A stretch of DNA of 6,081 bases from an uncultured Corynebacterium sp. (GTDB lineage: Bacteria; Actinomycetota; Actinomycetes; Mycobacteriales; Mycobacteriaceae), in NCBI GenBank assembly GCA_945631445.1, contig CALZCR010000122.1, forward strand, positions 1 to 6,081, in the 5' to 3' direction. Position 1 is the stretch's first letter, and every line of letters begins with the position of its first letter. The position numbers were made by a program, and so were the translations under genes. The notes beneath the pieces are model-generated. The model did no database searches and was not told the DNA's origin. It worked only from the letters and a program-made list of their open reading frames with translations. Shown here one piece after another: positions 1-5,885 of this stretch.

Positions 1-904
1 CCAGGGCGTGGGTGACGCCGGCTGCGCGCAGGTCCTTGACCTGGGCGGGCCAATCATGGGACTCGACCAAAATGGCGTTGGCCAATTCGGCCGGGGTCAC
101 ACCATCGAAGGTGATCCCGCACTGCTCAGCCCACTGCGCGGCGAGATCGGCCGCGGCCTGGTTGCCGGAGTGGTGGAAGGGGTAGGCGACCGGGAGCGCG
201 TCGAAGAGCGGCTCGCGCGGGGAGCCGCCGAACAGGGCGTCCTCCAGCTGGGCGTTGAACAGTTCCGAGTCGGCGGTGATGGCCTCTTCGGCGGCGGCCA
301 GCTGCTCCGGGGCGCCGGAGAGCACGACGTGGGTCGGGCCGTTGACGACGGCGATCTCGACGCCGTCGATCTCCGCGATCAGCTCGGCGACGACGACGCG
401 CGGCAGGCCGCGCACACTGAGCATGCGGGCGCGCGGGTCGGTGGCGCCGGCGACGTGGCTGGCGGCGGTGCCCATGAGCACGGCGAAGGCCAGGGCCTGC
501 TTCGGCTGACGCGCGGCGACCACGCCCAGGGAGCCCTGGGAATGGCCGACGAGCTCGGCCTCGGCCAGGTCCAGGCCGAGGTCGCGCAGGTGGTCGACCG
601 CGGCGATCTGGCCCAAGACGATGCCCGGGACGCTGACCGCGGGGTGGGCGTCCATGTCGAGGGCGGTCGCGTCGGCGTCCGCCTCGAGCAGGGATTCCAG
701 GCGCTCCAGGGCGCCCGGGACGGTGGAAGCGATGGTGCGGGCCACCGGGCCGGTGGTGGCGCGGGCCTCTGCGAGGGCCTCAGCCAGTCGACCGACCGAA
801 TGGTGGCTGGCGGCGGCGTTGGTGAGCACTGATTGCCACGGCGAACCCTGGCCCGCAAACAGCAGGGCGGGGCGATCCATGGCGAGCAGGGGGGTCAAAG
901 ACAT
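1..904 (-). CDS. fas: Type I fatty acid synthase, N-terminal acyltransferase region (partial, runs off left edge)
   Basis: This is the first 301 codons of a multidomain type I fatty acid synthase, the large cytosolic enzyme that makes fatty acids from acetyl- and malonyl-CoA in corynebacteria and mycobacteria. The frame is open from the ATG at 904 to the window edge. The visible part is an acyltransferase domain. An N-terminal LLFAGQGSPW segment (about residues 14-23) gives the GQGS motif, GHSQGS (120-125) carries the nucleophile Ser122, and the YPFHH segment gives the likely catalytic His244. SVPGIVLGQIAA (91-102) and NAILVESHDW (276-285) also match my memory of mycobacterial Fas. The protein begins almost directly with this domain, as corynebacterial Fas does. 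AAGGA lies 11 nt before the ATG. The gene diverges from the DUF421 gene. Corynebacteria often carry two copies (fasA and fasB), and which one this is cannot be told here. The remaining domains (enoyl reductase, dehydratase, malonyl transferase, ACP, KR, KS) should lie to the left. Confidence 0.93.
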   Translation of the reverse strand, partial: MSLTPLLAMDRPALLFAGQGSPWQSVLTNAAASHHSVGRLAEALAEARATTGPVARTIASTVPGALERLESLLEADADATALDMDAHPAVSVPGIVLGQIAAVDHLRDLGLDLAEAELVGHSQGSLGVVAARQPKQALAFAVLMGTAASHVAGATDPRARMLSVRGLPRVVVAELIAEIDGVEIAVVNGPTHVVLSGAPEQLAAAEEAITADSELFNAQLEDALFGGSPREPLFDALPVAYPFHHSGNQAAADLAAQWAEQCGITFDGVTPAELANAILVESHDWPAQVKDLRAAGVTHAL

Positions 905-944
905 GGGGGACGAGGTCCTTACTTTGCTGAACAATAGCTTTCGA

Positions 945-973
945 CTACGCCACCGTAACCTACGGGCGCGTAG
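945..973. promoter_or_regulatory. Repeated inverted-repeat motif in the fas/DUF421 divergent region (candidate operator)
   Basis: A perfect inverted repeat CTACG-GGCG-CGTAG lies at 960-973. A near copy, CTACG-CCAC-CGTAA, lies at 945-958, so two CTACG-N4-CGTA units sit in tandem with a 15-bp period. They are about 40-70 bp upstream of the fas start codon. They would overlap the -35 region of a possible minus-strand promoter, TTACGG at 958-953 and TATTGT at 936-931 with a 16-bp spacer, which is itself weak. Fatty acid synthase genes of C. glutamicum are known to be repressed by the TetR-type regulator FasR. Whether this motif is its site is not shown by the sequence. Confidence 0.4.
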
Positions 974-1086
974 ATAGTTTAAAACCTTCCTGCCAATGTG
1001 GTGAGAATTACGAATGTATAACGGTGGTGGGCGTTTTGCCGCCGGGCCAGGACCTCCCGACCACCCACTTTTTGGGGGAGATGACC

Positions 1087-1092
1087 TAGAGT
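1087..1092 (+). promoter_or_regulatory. Candidate -10 element for leaderless transcription of the DUF421 gene
   Basis: TAGAGT matches the actinobacterial TANNNT -10 pattern and ends 8 nt before the GTG at 1101. This puts the expected transcription start on or next to the start codon. No good -35 is visible, and no Shine-Dalgarno sequence lies at a usable distance from the GTG. Leaderless mRNAs with this geometry are common in corynebacteria and mycobacteria. Confidence 0.4.
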
Positions 1093-1100
1093 CCACACCC

Positions 1101-1658
1101 GTGACAGAACTCAAAGACTGGCTGGGATACGCCGCCGGGGAGATGGGCATCGAAGCCCACCGCATCCCCGTGGTCATCCTCTCCGCCATCGGCATCTACC
1201 TGGCCTTCCTCCTCCTCGTCCGGCTGTTCACGCCGCGGGTGCTGGCGCAGGTGACCATCTTCGACGCCGTGGTGCTGGTCATGTTCGGGGCCGTCGCCGG
1301 CCGCGTGGTCATCGGCCACCCGCCGTCGCTGGCCGCCGGCGTCATCGGCCTGGCCACCCTGATGGTCATGGAGGCCATCTTCGGCGGCCTGCGCTCCACC
1401 CGCGGTTTCCGCGCGCTGCTGCAAGGCAGTCCGGTGCTCATCGTCGCCCACGGCGAGATCGTCACCGCTGCGCTGCGACGCACCCGGTTGACCTCCCGCG
1501 ATATCCATACCCTGCTGCGCCGCGCCGGAATCGGTTCCTTGTCCGAGGTCCAGGCCGTGATCGCGGAACCCACCGGGGACATCTCCGTTTTTCGCGTCGG
1601 CCAACCCCTCGACGAGGAGGCGCTGCGGGACGTGATCGGAGCGGAACGGCTGAAGTAG
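1101..1658 (+). CDS. DUF421 (YetF/YcaP-like) integral membrane protein
   Basis: The product is a 185-aa membrane protein of the DUF421 family, whose function is largely unknown. Three hydrophobic segments are visible at about residues 22-43, 52-71 and 76-96. A soluble C-terminal domain follows at about 108-165, with the family-typical run SPVLIVAHGEI, then RRTRLTSRDIHTLLRRAG and a VQAVIAEPTGDISVF strand region. I chose the GTG at 1101 because the 29 extra codons obtained from the ATG at 1014 are Pro/Gly-rich, unlike the family, and would overlap the promoter region. A candidate -10 lies just upstream, suggesting a leaderless message. The gene is divergent from fas and followed by a hairpin. 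Nothing here links it functionally to lipid synthesis except shared intergenic DNA. The family call is firm; the start is moderately sure. Confidence 0.82.
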   Translation: MTELKDWLGYAAGEMGIEAHRIPVVILSAIGIYLAFLLLVRLFTPRVLAQVTIFDAVVLVMFGAVAGRVVIGHPPSLAAGVIGLATLMVMEAIFGGLRSTRGFRALLQGSPVLIVAHGEIVTAALRRTRLTSRDIHTLLRRAGIGSLSEVQAVIAEPTGDISVFRVGQPLDEEALRDVIGAERLK

Positions 1659-1665
1659 GGGGCCC

Positions 1666-1690
1666 GTGCGTGGGCTAGAGGCCCGGGCAC
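1666..1690 (+). terminator. Hairpin just after the DUF421 gene, possible terminator without U-tract
   Basis: GTGCGTGGGC and GCCCGGGCAC can pair around a TAGAG loop, with a two-base internal mismatch, starting 8 nt after the stop codon. No T-run follows, so this would be an atypical terminator or an mRNA 3' end stabiliser. Confidence 0.35.
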
Positions 1691-1723
1691 ATGACACGGG
1701 TGGTTGTCGGCGGGGCACTTATT

Positions 1724-1739
1724 TTCTGCACGTGCAGAA
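1724..1739. promoter_or_regulatory. Perfect 16-bp palindrome, candidate operator upstream of the HD-domain gene
   Basis: TTCTGCACGTGCAGAA is its own reverse complement over all 16 bases. It has no U-tract on either strand, so it does not look like a terminator. A possible -10 (TATTTT, 1720-1725) abuts it, although no -35 at the right distance was found. The form suits a dimeric repressor of the TetR, GntR or MarR kind. The regulator is not encoded next to it. Confidence 0.45.
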
Positions 1740-1872
1740 TGACGGGCGGTCCTCCAACCCGGGGCTGACCTGCCCGCATGCCGGATGCTGGTTGCCTGGG
1801 TGGACAAACTGACATGTTTTCCTCCGGGCGCATGGCCACAATGGGGAAGGAACGTGAACCCGACACCTGTTT

Positions 1873-1877
1873 AGGAG
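1873..1877 (+). promoter_or_regulatory. Ribosome binding site fixing the HD-domain protein start
   Basis: AGGAG lies 8 nt before the ATG at 1886. The in-frame upstream ATGs at 1778 and beyond lack a comparable site, so this decides the start. Confidence 0.7.
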
Positions 1878-1885
1878 CACTGTCC

Positions 1886-2524
1886 ATGGGTGAAACAATC
1901 GCCGGCATCACCGTCCCCGACTCGGCGCTGGCGAAAGACGCCACCGCCTTGGTCCGCGACGCCACCAACGACTTGATCTACAACCACTCCCGCCGCACCT
2001 TCTTCTTCGGCGCCCTGCGCGGCGAACGCGACGGCCTCGATTATGACCCCGAACTGCTGTACGTGGGGGCCATGCTCCACGACCTGGGACTGACGGAGAA
2101 ATACCGGAGCGACGACCAGCGCTTCGAGATTGACGCCGCCAACGAAGCCCGTAAGTTCCTGCTGGACAACGGCCTGTCGGACCAGAAGGCCGACACCGTG
2201 TGGACGGCGATCGCGCTGCACACCACCCCGGAGATCCCGCTGCACATGGGACCGGAGATCGCCCTGGTCACCCGCGGCGTGGAATACGACATCATGGGCG
2301 CGGATTTCGACACCGTCAGCGAGGCCACCCGCGCCGAGGTCGTCGCCGCGCACCCGCGCCCGGACTTCAAAAACGGCATCCTCGCCGCCTTCACCGAGGG
2401 GCTCAAGCACCGTCCGGAGACGACCTTCGGCAACGTGAAGGCCGACGTGCTCGCGCACTTCCTCCCCGGCTTCGAACGCGGTGACTTCGTGGAGGTCGTT
2501 AAAAACAGCGCCTGGCCGGAGTAG
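1886..2524 (+). CDS. HD-domain protein, cyanamide hydratase family-like
   Basis: The 212-aa product is a soluble HD-superfamily metal-dependent protein. Candidate metal ligands are His34 (in YNHSRR), His65-Asp66 (in MLHDLG), His112 (in ALHTTPEIP), and Asp135 (in GVEYD). The order of motifs resembles the cyanamide hydratase-like branch: NHS-R-(Y/F) near the N-terminus, then HDLG-T, RFEIDAANEAR, a W-x-AI-LHT segment, PEIALV, and PRPDFKNG. Members of that family hydrate cyanamide to urea, but most bacterial relatives are uncharacterised, so the substrate here is unknown. The start is set by AGGAG 8 nt upstream. A longer frame reaches back to 1778 but adds 36 poorly conserved-looking residues. 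It appears to be a single gene, with a palindrome about 150 bp upstream that may control it. The HD fold is quite sure; the enzymatic activity is not. Confidence 0.82.
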   Translation: MGETIAGITVPDSALAKDATALVRDATNDLIYNHSRRTFFFGALRGERDGLDYDPELLYVGAMLHDLGLTEKYRSDDQRFEIDAANEARKFLLDNGLSDQKADTVWTAIALHTTPEIPLHMGPEIALVTRGVEYDIMGADFDTVSEATRAEVVAAHPRPDFKNGILAAFTEGLKHRPETTFGNVKADVLAHFLPGFERGDFVEVVKNSAWPE

Positions 2525-2845
2525 GGCAGAAGGTCGACGCGCTGCTTGTAGGAAGAATGTGCGGGTGGCCGCCTCATCATCTGACGGCGGCTCCGTGCTC
2601 GCATCTGCGGGTTGGTGCGCCTCAAGGCGGCGGCAAGCCCTACTTCTGACGAGTCATTGCGCTGCGGGGCTTCCTGGCAGGTCAGGTAAAACCACTGCGC
2701 TCCGCGACCCTCTTGTGCTTGGCCGCAGGGCCAGTGATGGCCACGTCATGCACATTCCCTGCCCTGTCTGGACGAAGCAGGCGCCGTAAGGGGGCCTAGG
2801 TGCAGTCGAGTGCACCATCTCGCGCCACCTGAACCACACAAAGAA
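2525..2845. other. Intergenic stretch with no supported gene
   Basis: These 321 bp lie between the HD-domain gene and the RDD-gene terminator. Short open frames exist on both strands (for example + 2481-2789 and - 2654-2839), but they lack ribosome binding sites and recognisable protein motifs. Small inverted repeats occur: GCCGCC/GGCGGC at 2568-2591, TGGCC/GGCCA at 2720-2733 and GGTGCA/TGCACC at 2799-2816. None has a T-tract. The stretch could hold the HD gene's 3' end, a small RNA or decayed coding DNA. I cannot decide between these. Confidence 0.5.
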
Positions 2846-2874
2846 CCGGCCTCCCCGCTGAGCGGGGAGGCCGG
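2846..2874 (-). terminator. Strong rho-independent terminator of the RDD gene
   Basis: A perfect 13-bp GC-rich stem, CCGGCCTCCCCGC paired with GCGGGGAGGCCGG, closes on a TGA loop (TCA on the minus strand). On the minus strand it is followed by TTCTTTGTG, a moderate T-tract, and begins 28 bp after the RDD stop codon. It may also slow transcription arriving on the + strand. Confidence 0.85.
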
Positions 2875-2901
2875 CGTCGACAAGCGTGACAGGAGGTCAG
2901 G

Positions 2902-3627
2902 TTAACGCGTGAGCACCCGGGTCTTGGCCCACTTGTCGTTTAAGCCCTGGGTCCTGTCGCCCATGAAGGCGAAGATGAAGATCAGGATGCCGACCAGGTT
3001 CGAGGCCCACCCCAAGAACGGGATGGCCGGGATCAGCAGCCACACGTTGCGCAGCGCGGACTTGAGCACCGGCAGCTTCTGGCCGTCAGCGTCGACCGCC
3101 CGGATCCCGGCCGCGCGCTTGCCCAGCGTCTGGAAGTTCGTGGTCTGGCAGAACGTGGCGTAGAAGAAGAACAGCACCGCAGAGAACACCGTCATCGAAG
3201 CGCTGAAGGACGTCAGGTCGGTGAGGAAACGGTTGATCTCCGCCTCGGTCTCCGCCTGGGGCGGGGTCGGAATCGTGAAAAAGATGCCGGCCAGGATCGA
3301 GCCGAGGATGCCGACCACGATGGAGTCGAGGAAGTACGCCAGCAGGCGGCGCCACGGGCCGGCGGCGTTCGGGGCGCCGGGATTCATGTACGTCGGATTC
3401 GCCATCGGAGTGCCGTAGTTCGGCCCGCCATAATTGTTGGTCGGGTATCCCGGCTGGTTGCCGCCGTAGCCCGGGGCGCCGAAGGGGTCATTCCCGTACG
3501 GCGAATACGGGGAGTTCTCCGGATGGGAGTAGGGGTCGTAATTGTTGCCGCGGTTGTAGTCGGGCGGGCCGGGCCGGGAGTCATTCTCGTCGAACGGGTT
3601 GCCGCCCGGGTTCTGGGGGTGGGACAT
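2902..3627 (-). CDS. RDD-family membrane protein with Pro/Gly/Asn/Tyr-rich N-terminal tail
   Basis: The 241-aa product has two parts. Residues 1-90 are low-complexity and rich in Pro, Gly, Asn and Tyr, and are likely disordered and cytoplasmic. Residues 91-241 form an RDD domain: RRLLAYFLD (93-101) with the signature Arg and Asp opening the first membrane segment (about 96-118), a second segment at about 143-160, then QTLGKRAAGIRAVD (166-179), a third hydrophobic stretch at about 195-222, and the closing DRTQGLNDKWAKTRV (224-238). RDD proteins are of mixed or unknown role, and some have been linked to ion transport. Such tails are common on actinobacterial RDD proteins. AGAAAGG lies 8 nt before the ATG. 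The gene is followed by a strong terminator and is separated from the CsoR-type gene by 106 bp with an inverted repeat, so it is probably its own transcription unit. Confidence 0.88.
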   Translation of the reverse strand: MSHPQNPGGNPFDENDSRPGPPDYNRGNNYDPYSHPENSPYSPYGNDPFGAPGYGGNQPGYPTNNYGGPNYGTPMANPTYMNPGAPNAAGPWRRLLAYFLDSIVVGILGSILAGIFFTIPTPPQAETEAEINRFLTDLTSFSASMTVFSAVLFFFYATFCQTTNFQTLGKRAAGIRAVDADGQKLPVLKSALRNVWLLIPAIPFLGWASNLVGILIFIFAFMGDRTQGLNDKWAKTRVLTR

Positions 3628-3674
3628 GTTCGAGGCCTTTCTGAGGGGAGAAAATCCGAAGATTTCACTGCTAG

Positions 3675-3703
3675 TTAAGACGGTAAACGATTCGCCGTCT
3701 TAA
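3675..3703. repeat. Perfect 9-bp inverted repeat between the repressor and RDD genes
   Basis: TTAAGACGG and CCGTCTTAA are exact inverted copies 11 bp apart. As RNA this is a hairpin lying after the CsoR-type gene on the minus strand, but it lacks a following T-run. It also sits about 50-75 bp upstream of the RDD start codon, where an operator would lie. Either a terminator-like end for the sulfur operon or a regulator site for the RDD gene is possible. Confidence 0.5.
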
Positions 3704-3733
3704 AGCTTCCTCACCCCCGGCTCCGGGAGAGGG

Positions 3734-3994
3734 TCAGGCGAGGGAGAGGAAGATTTTTTCCAGGCGCTGCTCGTCCAACGAATCCGGGCCCTGCTCCGTG
3801 ATGCACTTGCGCATCCCCGTCGAGACCACGAGGTAAGCGGCGCGGTTGACGGCGGTGGAGACGGCGGACAGTTGCGTGACGATGTCCTCGCACTCCTCGC
3901 CTTCCTCCATCATGCGGATGACGGCGTCGAGCTGGCCACGGGCCCGCTTCAGGCGGGTGGCCGCGGGTTTGACCTCAGCGGGGTCGAGTTGCAT
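3734..3994 (-). CDS. CsoR/FrmR-family repressor, CstR-like (persulfide-sensing type)
   Basis: The 86-aa product is a full-length all-helical DUF156 repressor. LKRARGQLDAVIRMMEEG (15-32) is the family's DNA-binding helix region, and the thiols are Cys35 and Cys64, spaced 29 residues as in CsoR and CstR. Copper-binding CsoR proteins have a His four residues before the second Cys; here that position is Gly60 (STGMRKC). The cuprous site is therefore incomplete, and the protein resembles CstR, which senses sulfane sulfur by linking its two cysteines. The stretch MMEEGEECEDIVTQLSA is close to S. aureus CstR as I remember it. AGGAG lies 7 nt before the ATG. The gene starts 28 bp after the end of the CoA-disulfide reductase/rhodanese gene and is the last gene of that operon. 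A CsoR-type operator overlaps the operon promoter, so autorepression is likely. The family is sure; the inducer is inferred. Confidence 0.9.
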   Translation of the reverse strand: MQLDPAEVKPAATRLKRARGQLDAVIRMMEEGEECEDIVTQLSAVSTAVNRAAYLVVSTGMRKCITEQGPDSLDEQRLEKIFLSLA

Positions 3995-4022
3995 GGCTGC
4001 GCTCCTAATCTATGAACGGTGA

Positions 4023-5642
4023 TTAATGAATGTTAACAGCCGACCAGGTGAGGTAACCGCCGTCGAGGTTCGCCGCCTCAACGCCGAGATTCTCCAGCAG
4101 GCTCACGGCCACGTGCCCGCGCTGCCCGACCCGGCAAAACGCCAGCACCTTCTGGTCCGCCAGCTCATCCATGCGGCCGCGCAGGTCGTCGACCGGGATG
4201 TTGACCGCCCCGGGGATCGTGCCCCGGGCGAACTCGCCCTCGGTGCGCACGTCCACCAGCGTCCACCCGTCGGCGACGGCCTGCTCGACCTCGTGGTACT
4301 GGACGGTCTTCTCGCCGTTGGCCAGGTTGTCGGCGATGAACCCGGCCATGTTCACCGGGTCTTTCGCCGAGCCGAACTGCGGCGCGTACGCCAACTCCAG
4401 ATCCGCCAGATCGGAGGCGCTCAACCCGCCGCGCATGGCGGTGGCGATGACGTCGATGCGCTTGTCCGCGCCCGCCTCACCCACAGCTTGGGCGCCTAAG
4501 ATGGCGCCGTCGGCGGCGTCGACCACCAGCTTCAGGTGGATCTGTGAGGAGCCGGGGTAGTAGCCCGCGTGATCCTGCGGGTGCAGGTGGATCACACGGA
4601 TCTCGCGGCCTTCTGCCCGCGCCCGCTTCTCATTCCAGCCCACCGAGGCGGCCTGCAGCCCGAAGACCCCCACGATGGCGGTGCCAAGGGTCTTCTGCGA
4701 GGTCGTCTTGCGACCGGTGATGACGTCCGCGATCAAACGTCCGTGCCGGTTGGCGGTCTGCGCCAAGGGCACCAGCGTGGCGTCGCCCGAGACCGCGTCG
4801 CGCTTCTCCGCGGCGTCACCGAGCGCGAAAATCGCCGGGTCACTGGTGCGCTGCGACTCGTCGACGACGATGCCGCCGCGCTCACCGACCTCCAGGCCGG
4901 CCTCTTGCGCCAACTCCGAGGCCGGCCGCACGCCGATCGCCGCGACCACCATCTCGGCCGGGATGACGCGGCCGTCGCGAAGCTCGACCTGCTCATCCGT
5001 GACATTGACCGTGTCCGCGCCGGTGAGCACCGTGACGCCGTTGTTTTCCAAGTGCTTGTGCACGTAGATCGCCATCTCCGGGTCCAGCGGCGCCATGATC
5101 TGCTCCGAGAACTCCAGCACCGTGACGTCGACGCCGCGGTGGGCCAGGTTCTCCGCCAACTCCAGGCCGATGAACCCGCCGCCGATCAACGCCGCCGTCT
5201 TCACGCCCGCCAACGCCTCGGTGATCCGGTCGACGTCCTCGACCGTGCGCAGCGTGTGCGCCTTCTCGATGCCGGGAATATCCGGGGTCACCGGCGCCGC
5301 GCCGGGGGAGAGCACCAGATGATCGTAGGCCTGGGTGACGCGCTCGCCGGTCAGGGTGTTCGTCAACGCGATGGTCTGGGCCGCGCGGTCGATGTCGCTG
5401 GCGCGGGTGTGGACGCGCACGTCCAGATTGAATCGGGCTTTCAGGGATTCTGGGGACTGCAGGAGCAACTCGTCGCGCTCCTCGATGACGCCGCCCAGGT
5501 AATAGGGCAGGCCGCAGTTGGCGAAAGAGACGTAGCCGGAAGCTTCGACGACGATGATCTCCATCTGTTCGTCGCGGCGGCGCAGGCGGGTGGCGGTGGA
5601 CATGCCGCCGGCGACGCCGCCGACGATCACGGTGGTGGTCAT
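4023..5642 (-). CDS. CoA-disulfide reductase/persulfide reductase fused to a rhodanese domain
   Basis: The 539-aa product is a cytosolic FAD- and NAD(P)H-dependent reductase of the CoADR-RHD type. An FAD-binding GGVAGG motif (8-13) is followed by the single-cysteine active site NCGLPYYLGG with Cys43, the same position as in S. aureus CoA-disulfide reductase. Next come a nucleotide-binding GGGFIG motif (154-159), an ALGDAAE FAD segment near 280, and a dimerisation domain (about 318-440) with LAYAPQFGSAKDPVN. A C-terminal rhodanese domain (about 448-539) carries DVRTEGEF and the active loop CRVGQRG with Cys503. The two catalytic cysteines are the only ones in the protein. Related enzymes reduce CoA disulfide, CoA persulfide or polysulfide, with the rhodanese passing sulfur between sites. 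The ATG at 5642 is chosen over 5696 because AAGGAG lies 8 nt upstream and the FAD motif starts at once. It is the second gene of the operon. Confidence 0.93.
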   Translation of the reverse strand: MTTTVIVGGVAGGMSTATRLRRRDEQMEIIVVEASGYVSFANCGLPYYLGGVIEERDELLLQSPESLKARFNLDVRVHTRASDIDRAAQTIALTNTLTGERVTQAYDHLVLSPGAAPVTPDIPGIEKAHTLRTVEDVDRITEALAGVKTAALIGGGFIGLELAENLAHRGVDVTVLEFSEQIMAPLDPEMAIYVHKHLENNGVTVLTGADTVNVTDEQVELRDGRVIPAEMVVAAIGVRPASELAQEAGLEVGERGGIVVDESQRTSDPAIFALGDAAEKRDAVSGDATLVPLAQTANRHGRLIADVITGRKTTSQKTLGTAIVGVFGLQAASVGWNEKRARAEGREIRVIHLHPQDHAGYYPGSSQIHLKLVVDAADGAILGAQAVGEAGADKRIDVIATAMRGGLSASDLADLELAYAPQFGSAKDPVNMAGFIADNLANGEKTVQYHEVEQAVADGWTLVDVRTEGEFARGTIPGAVNIPVDDLRGRMDELADQKVLAFCRVGQRGHVAVSLLENLGVEAANLDGGYLTWSAVNIH

Positions 5643-5650
5643 GGGATGTT

Positions 5651-5656
5651 CTCCTT
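5651..5656 (-). promoter_or_regulatory. Ribosome binding site fixing the CoADR-rhodanese start
   Basis: AAGGAG on the minus strand lies 8 nt before the ATG at 5642, inside the 22-bp gap after the small Cys-rich gene. It rules out the longer in-frame ATG at 5696, which lies within that small gene. Confidence 0.8.
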
Positions 5657-5664
5657 GGGTGGGG

Positions 5665-5838
5665 TTAGCGTTGGAAGAGGGCGGCGAGTTTGGCACCGAG
5701 GCCCGGGGTGGGCGCGGCGTCGCGGGGGCAGGTGCACCACTGGTCGGCGGGGACTGTGGCTTTGACGGCGTCGACGTGGTTTCCGCAGCCGTCCCAGGTG
5801 GTTTTCTGGCAGGTGGCGCAGGTGACGGGGTAGCACAT
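5665..5838 (-). CDS. Small Cys-rich protein, putative zinc-ribbon-like (57 aa)
   Basis: The 57-aa product starts MCYPVTCATCQKTTWDGCG and has six cysteines (2, 7, 10, 18, 35, 37) and His21. These are arranged as CxxC (7-10), a CGNH segment (18-21) and CTC (35-37), followed by a short Pro-containing linker and an amphipathic tail ending GAKLAALFQR. The pattern suggests a metal site, probably zinc, or a thiol-rich sulfur carrier. I recall similar short MCYPVTC-type proteins in other actinobacteria but know no assigned function. GAGAGGA lies 9 nt before the ATG at 5838. The gene ends 22 bp before the CoADR-rhodanese start and lies directly behind the CsoR-type operator, so it is the first gene of the sulfur operon. 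It is easily missed because it is under 60 codons and longer frames overlap it in other phases. Confidence 0.85.
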   Translation of the reverse strand: MCYPVTCATCQKTTWDGCGNHVDAVKATVPADQWCTCPRDAAPTPGLGAKLAALFQR

Positions 5839-5885
5839 GATGGAGGGTCCTCTCGTGGATGCCTTTGCGGTGTGGGGTAACCGTC

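Noticed and set aside
8..832. Long + strand open frame of 274 codons
   Set aside because: It is antisense to the fas acyltransferase domain. The composition is Gly/Asp/Val-rich with no known motifs, typical of a shadow frame in high-GC DNA.
1086..1718. Minus-strand frames over the DUF421 gene (also 1196-1807)
   Set aside because: They are shadows of a clear membrane protein on the + strand, with hydrophilic low-complexity translations and no ribosome binding site.
2481..2789. 102-codon + strand frame at the end of the HD gene and beyond
   Set aside because: It begins inside the HD gene in another phase, has no ribosome binding site and no recognisable domain.
3734..3994. Copper-sensing CsoR assignment
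   Set aside because: The His ligand four residues before the second Cys is Gly, and no copper exporter or chaperone gene is nearby.
5643..5696. Upstream ATG at 5696 for the CoADR-rhodanese protein
   Set aside because: The extra 18 residues lack similarity to the family start and overlap the Cys-rich gene. AAGGAG supports the ATG at 5642.
4569..5765. 398-codon + strand open frame
   Set aside because: It is antisense to the CoADR-rhodanese gene, has repetitive Arg/Asp/His/Val composition and no motifs, so it is a shadow.
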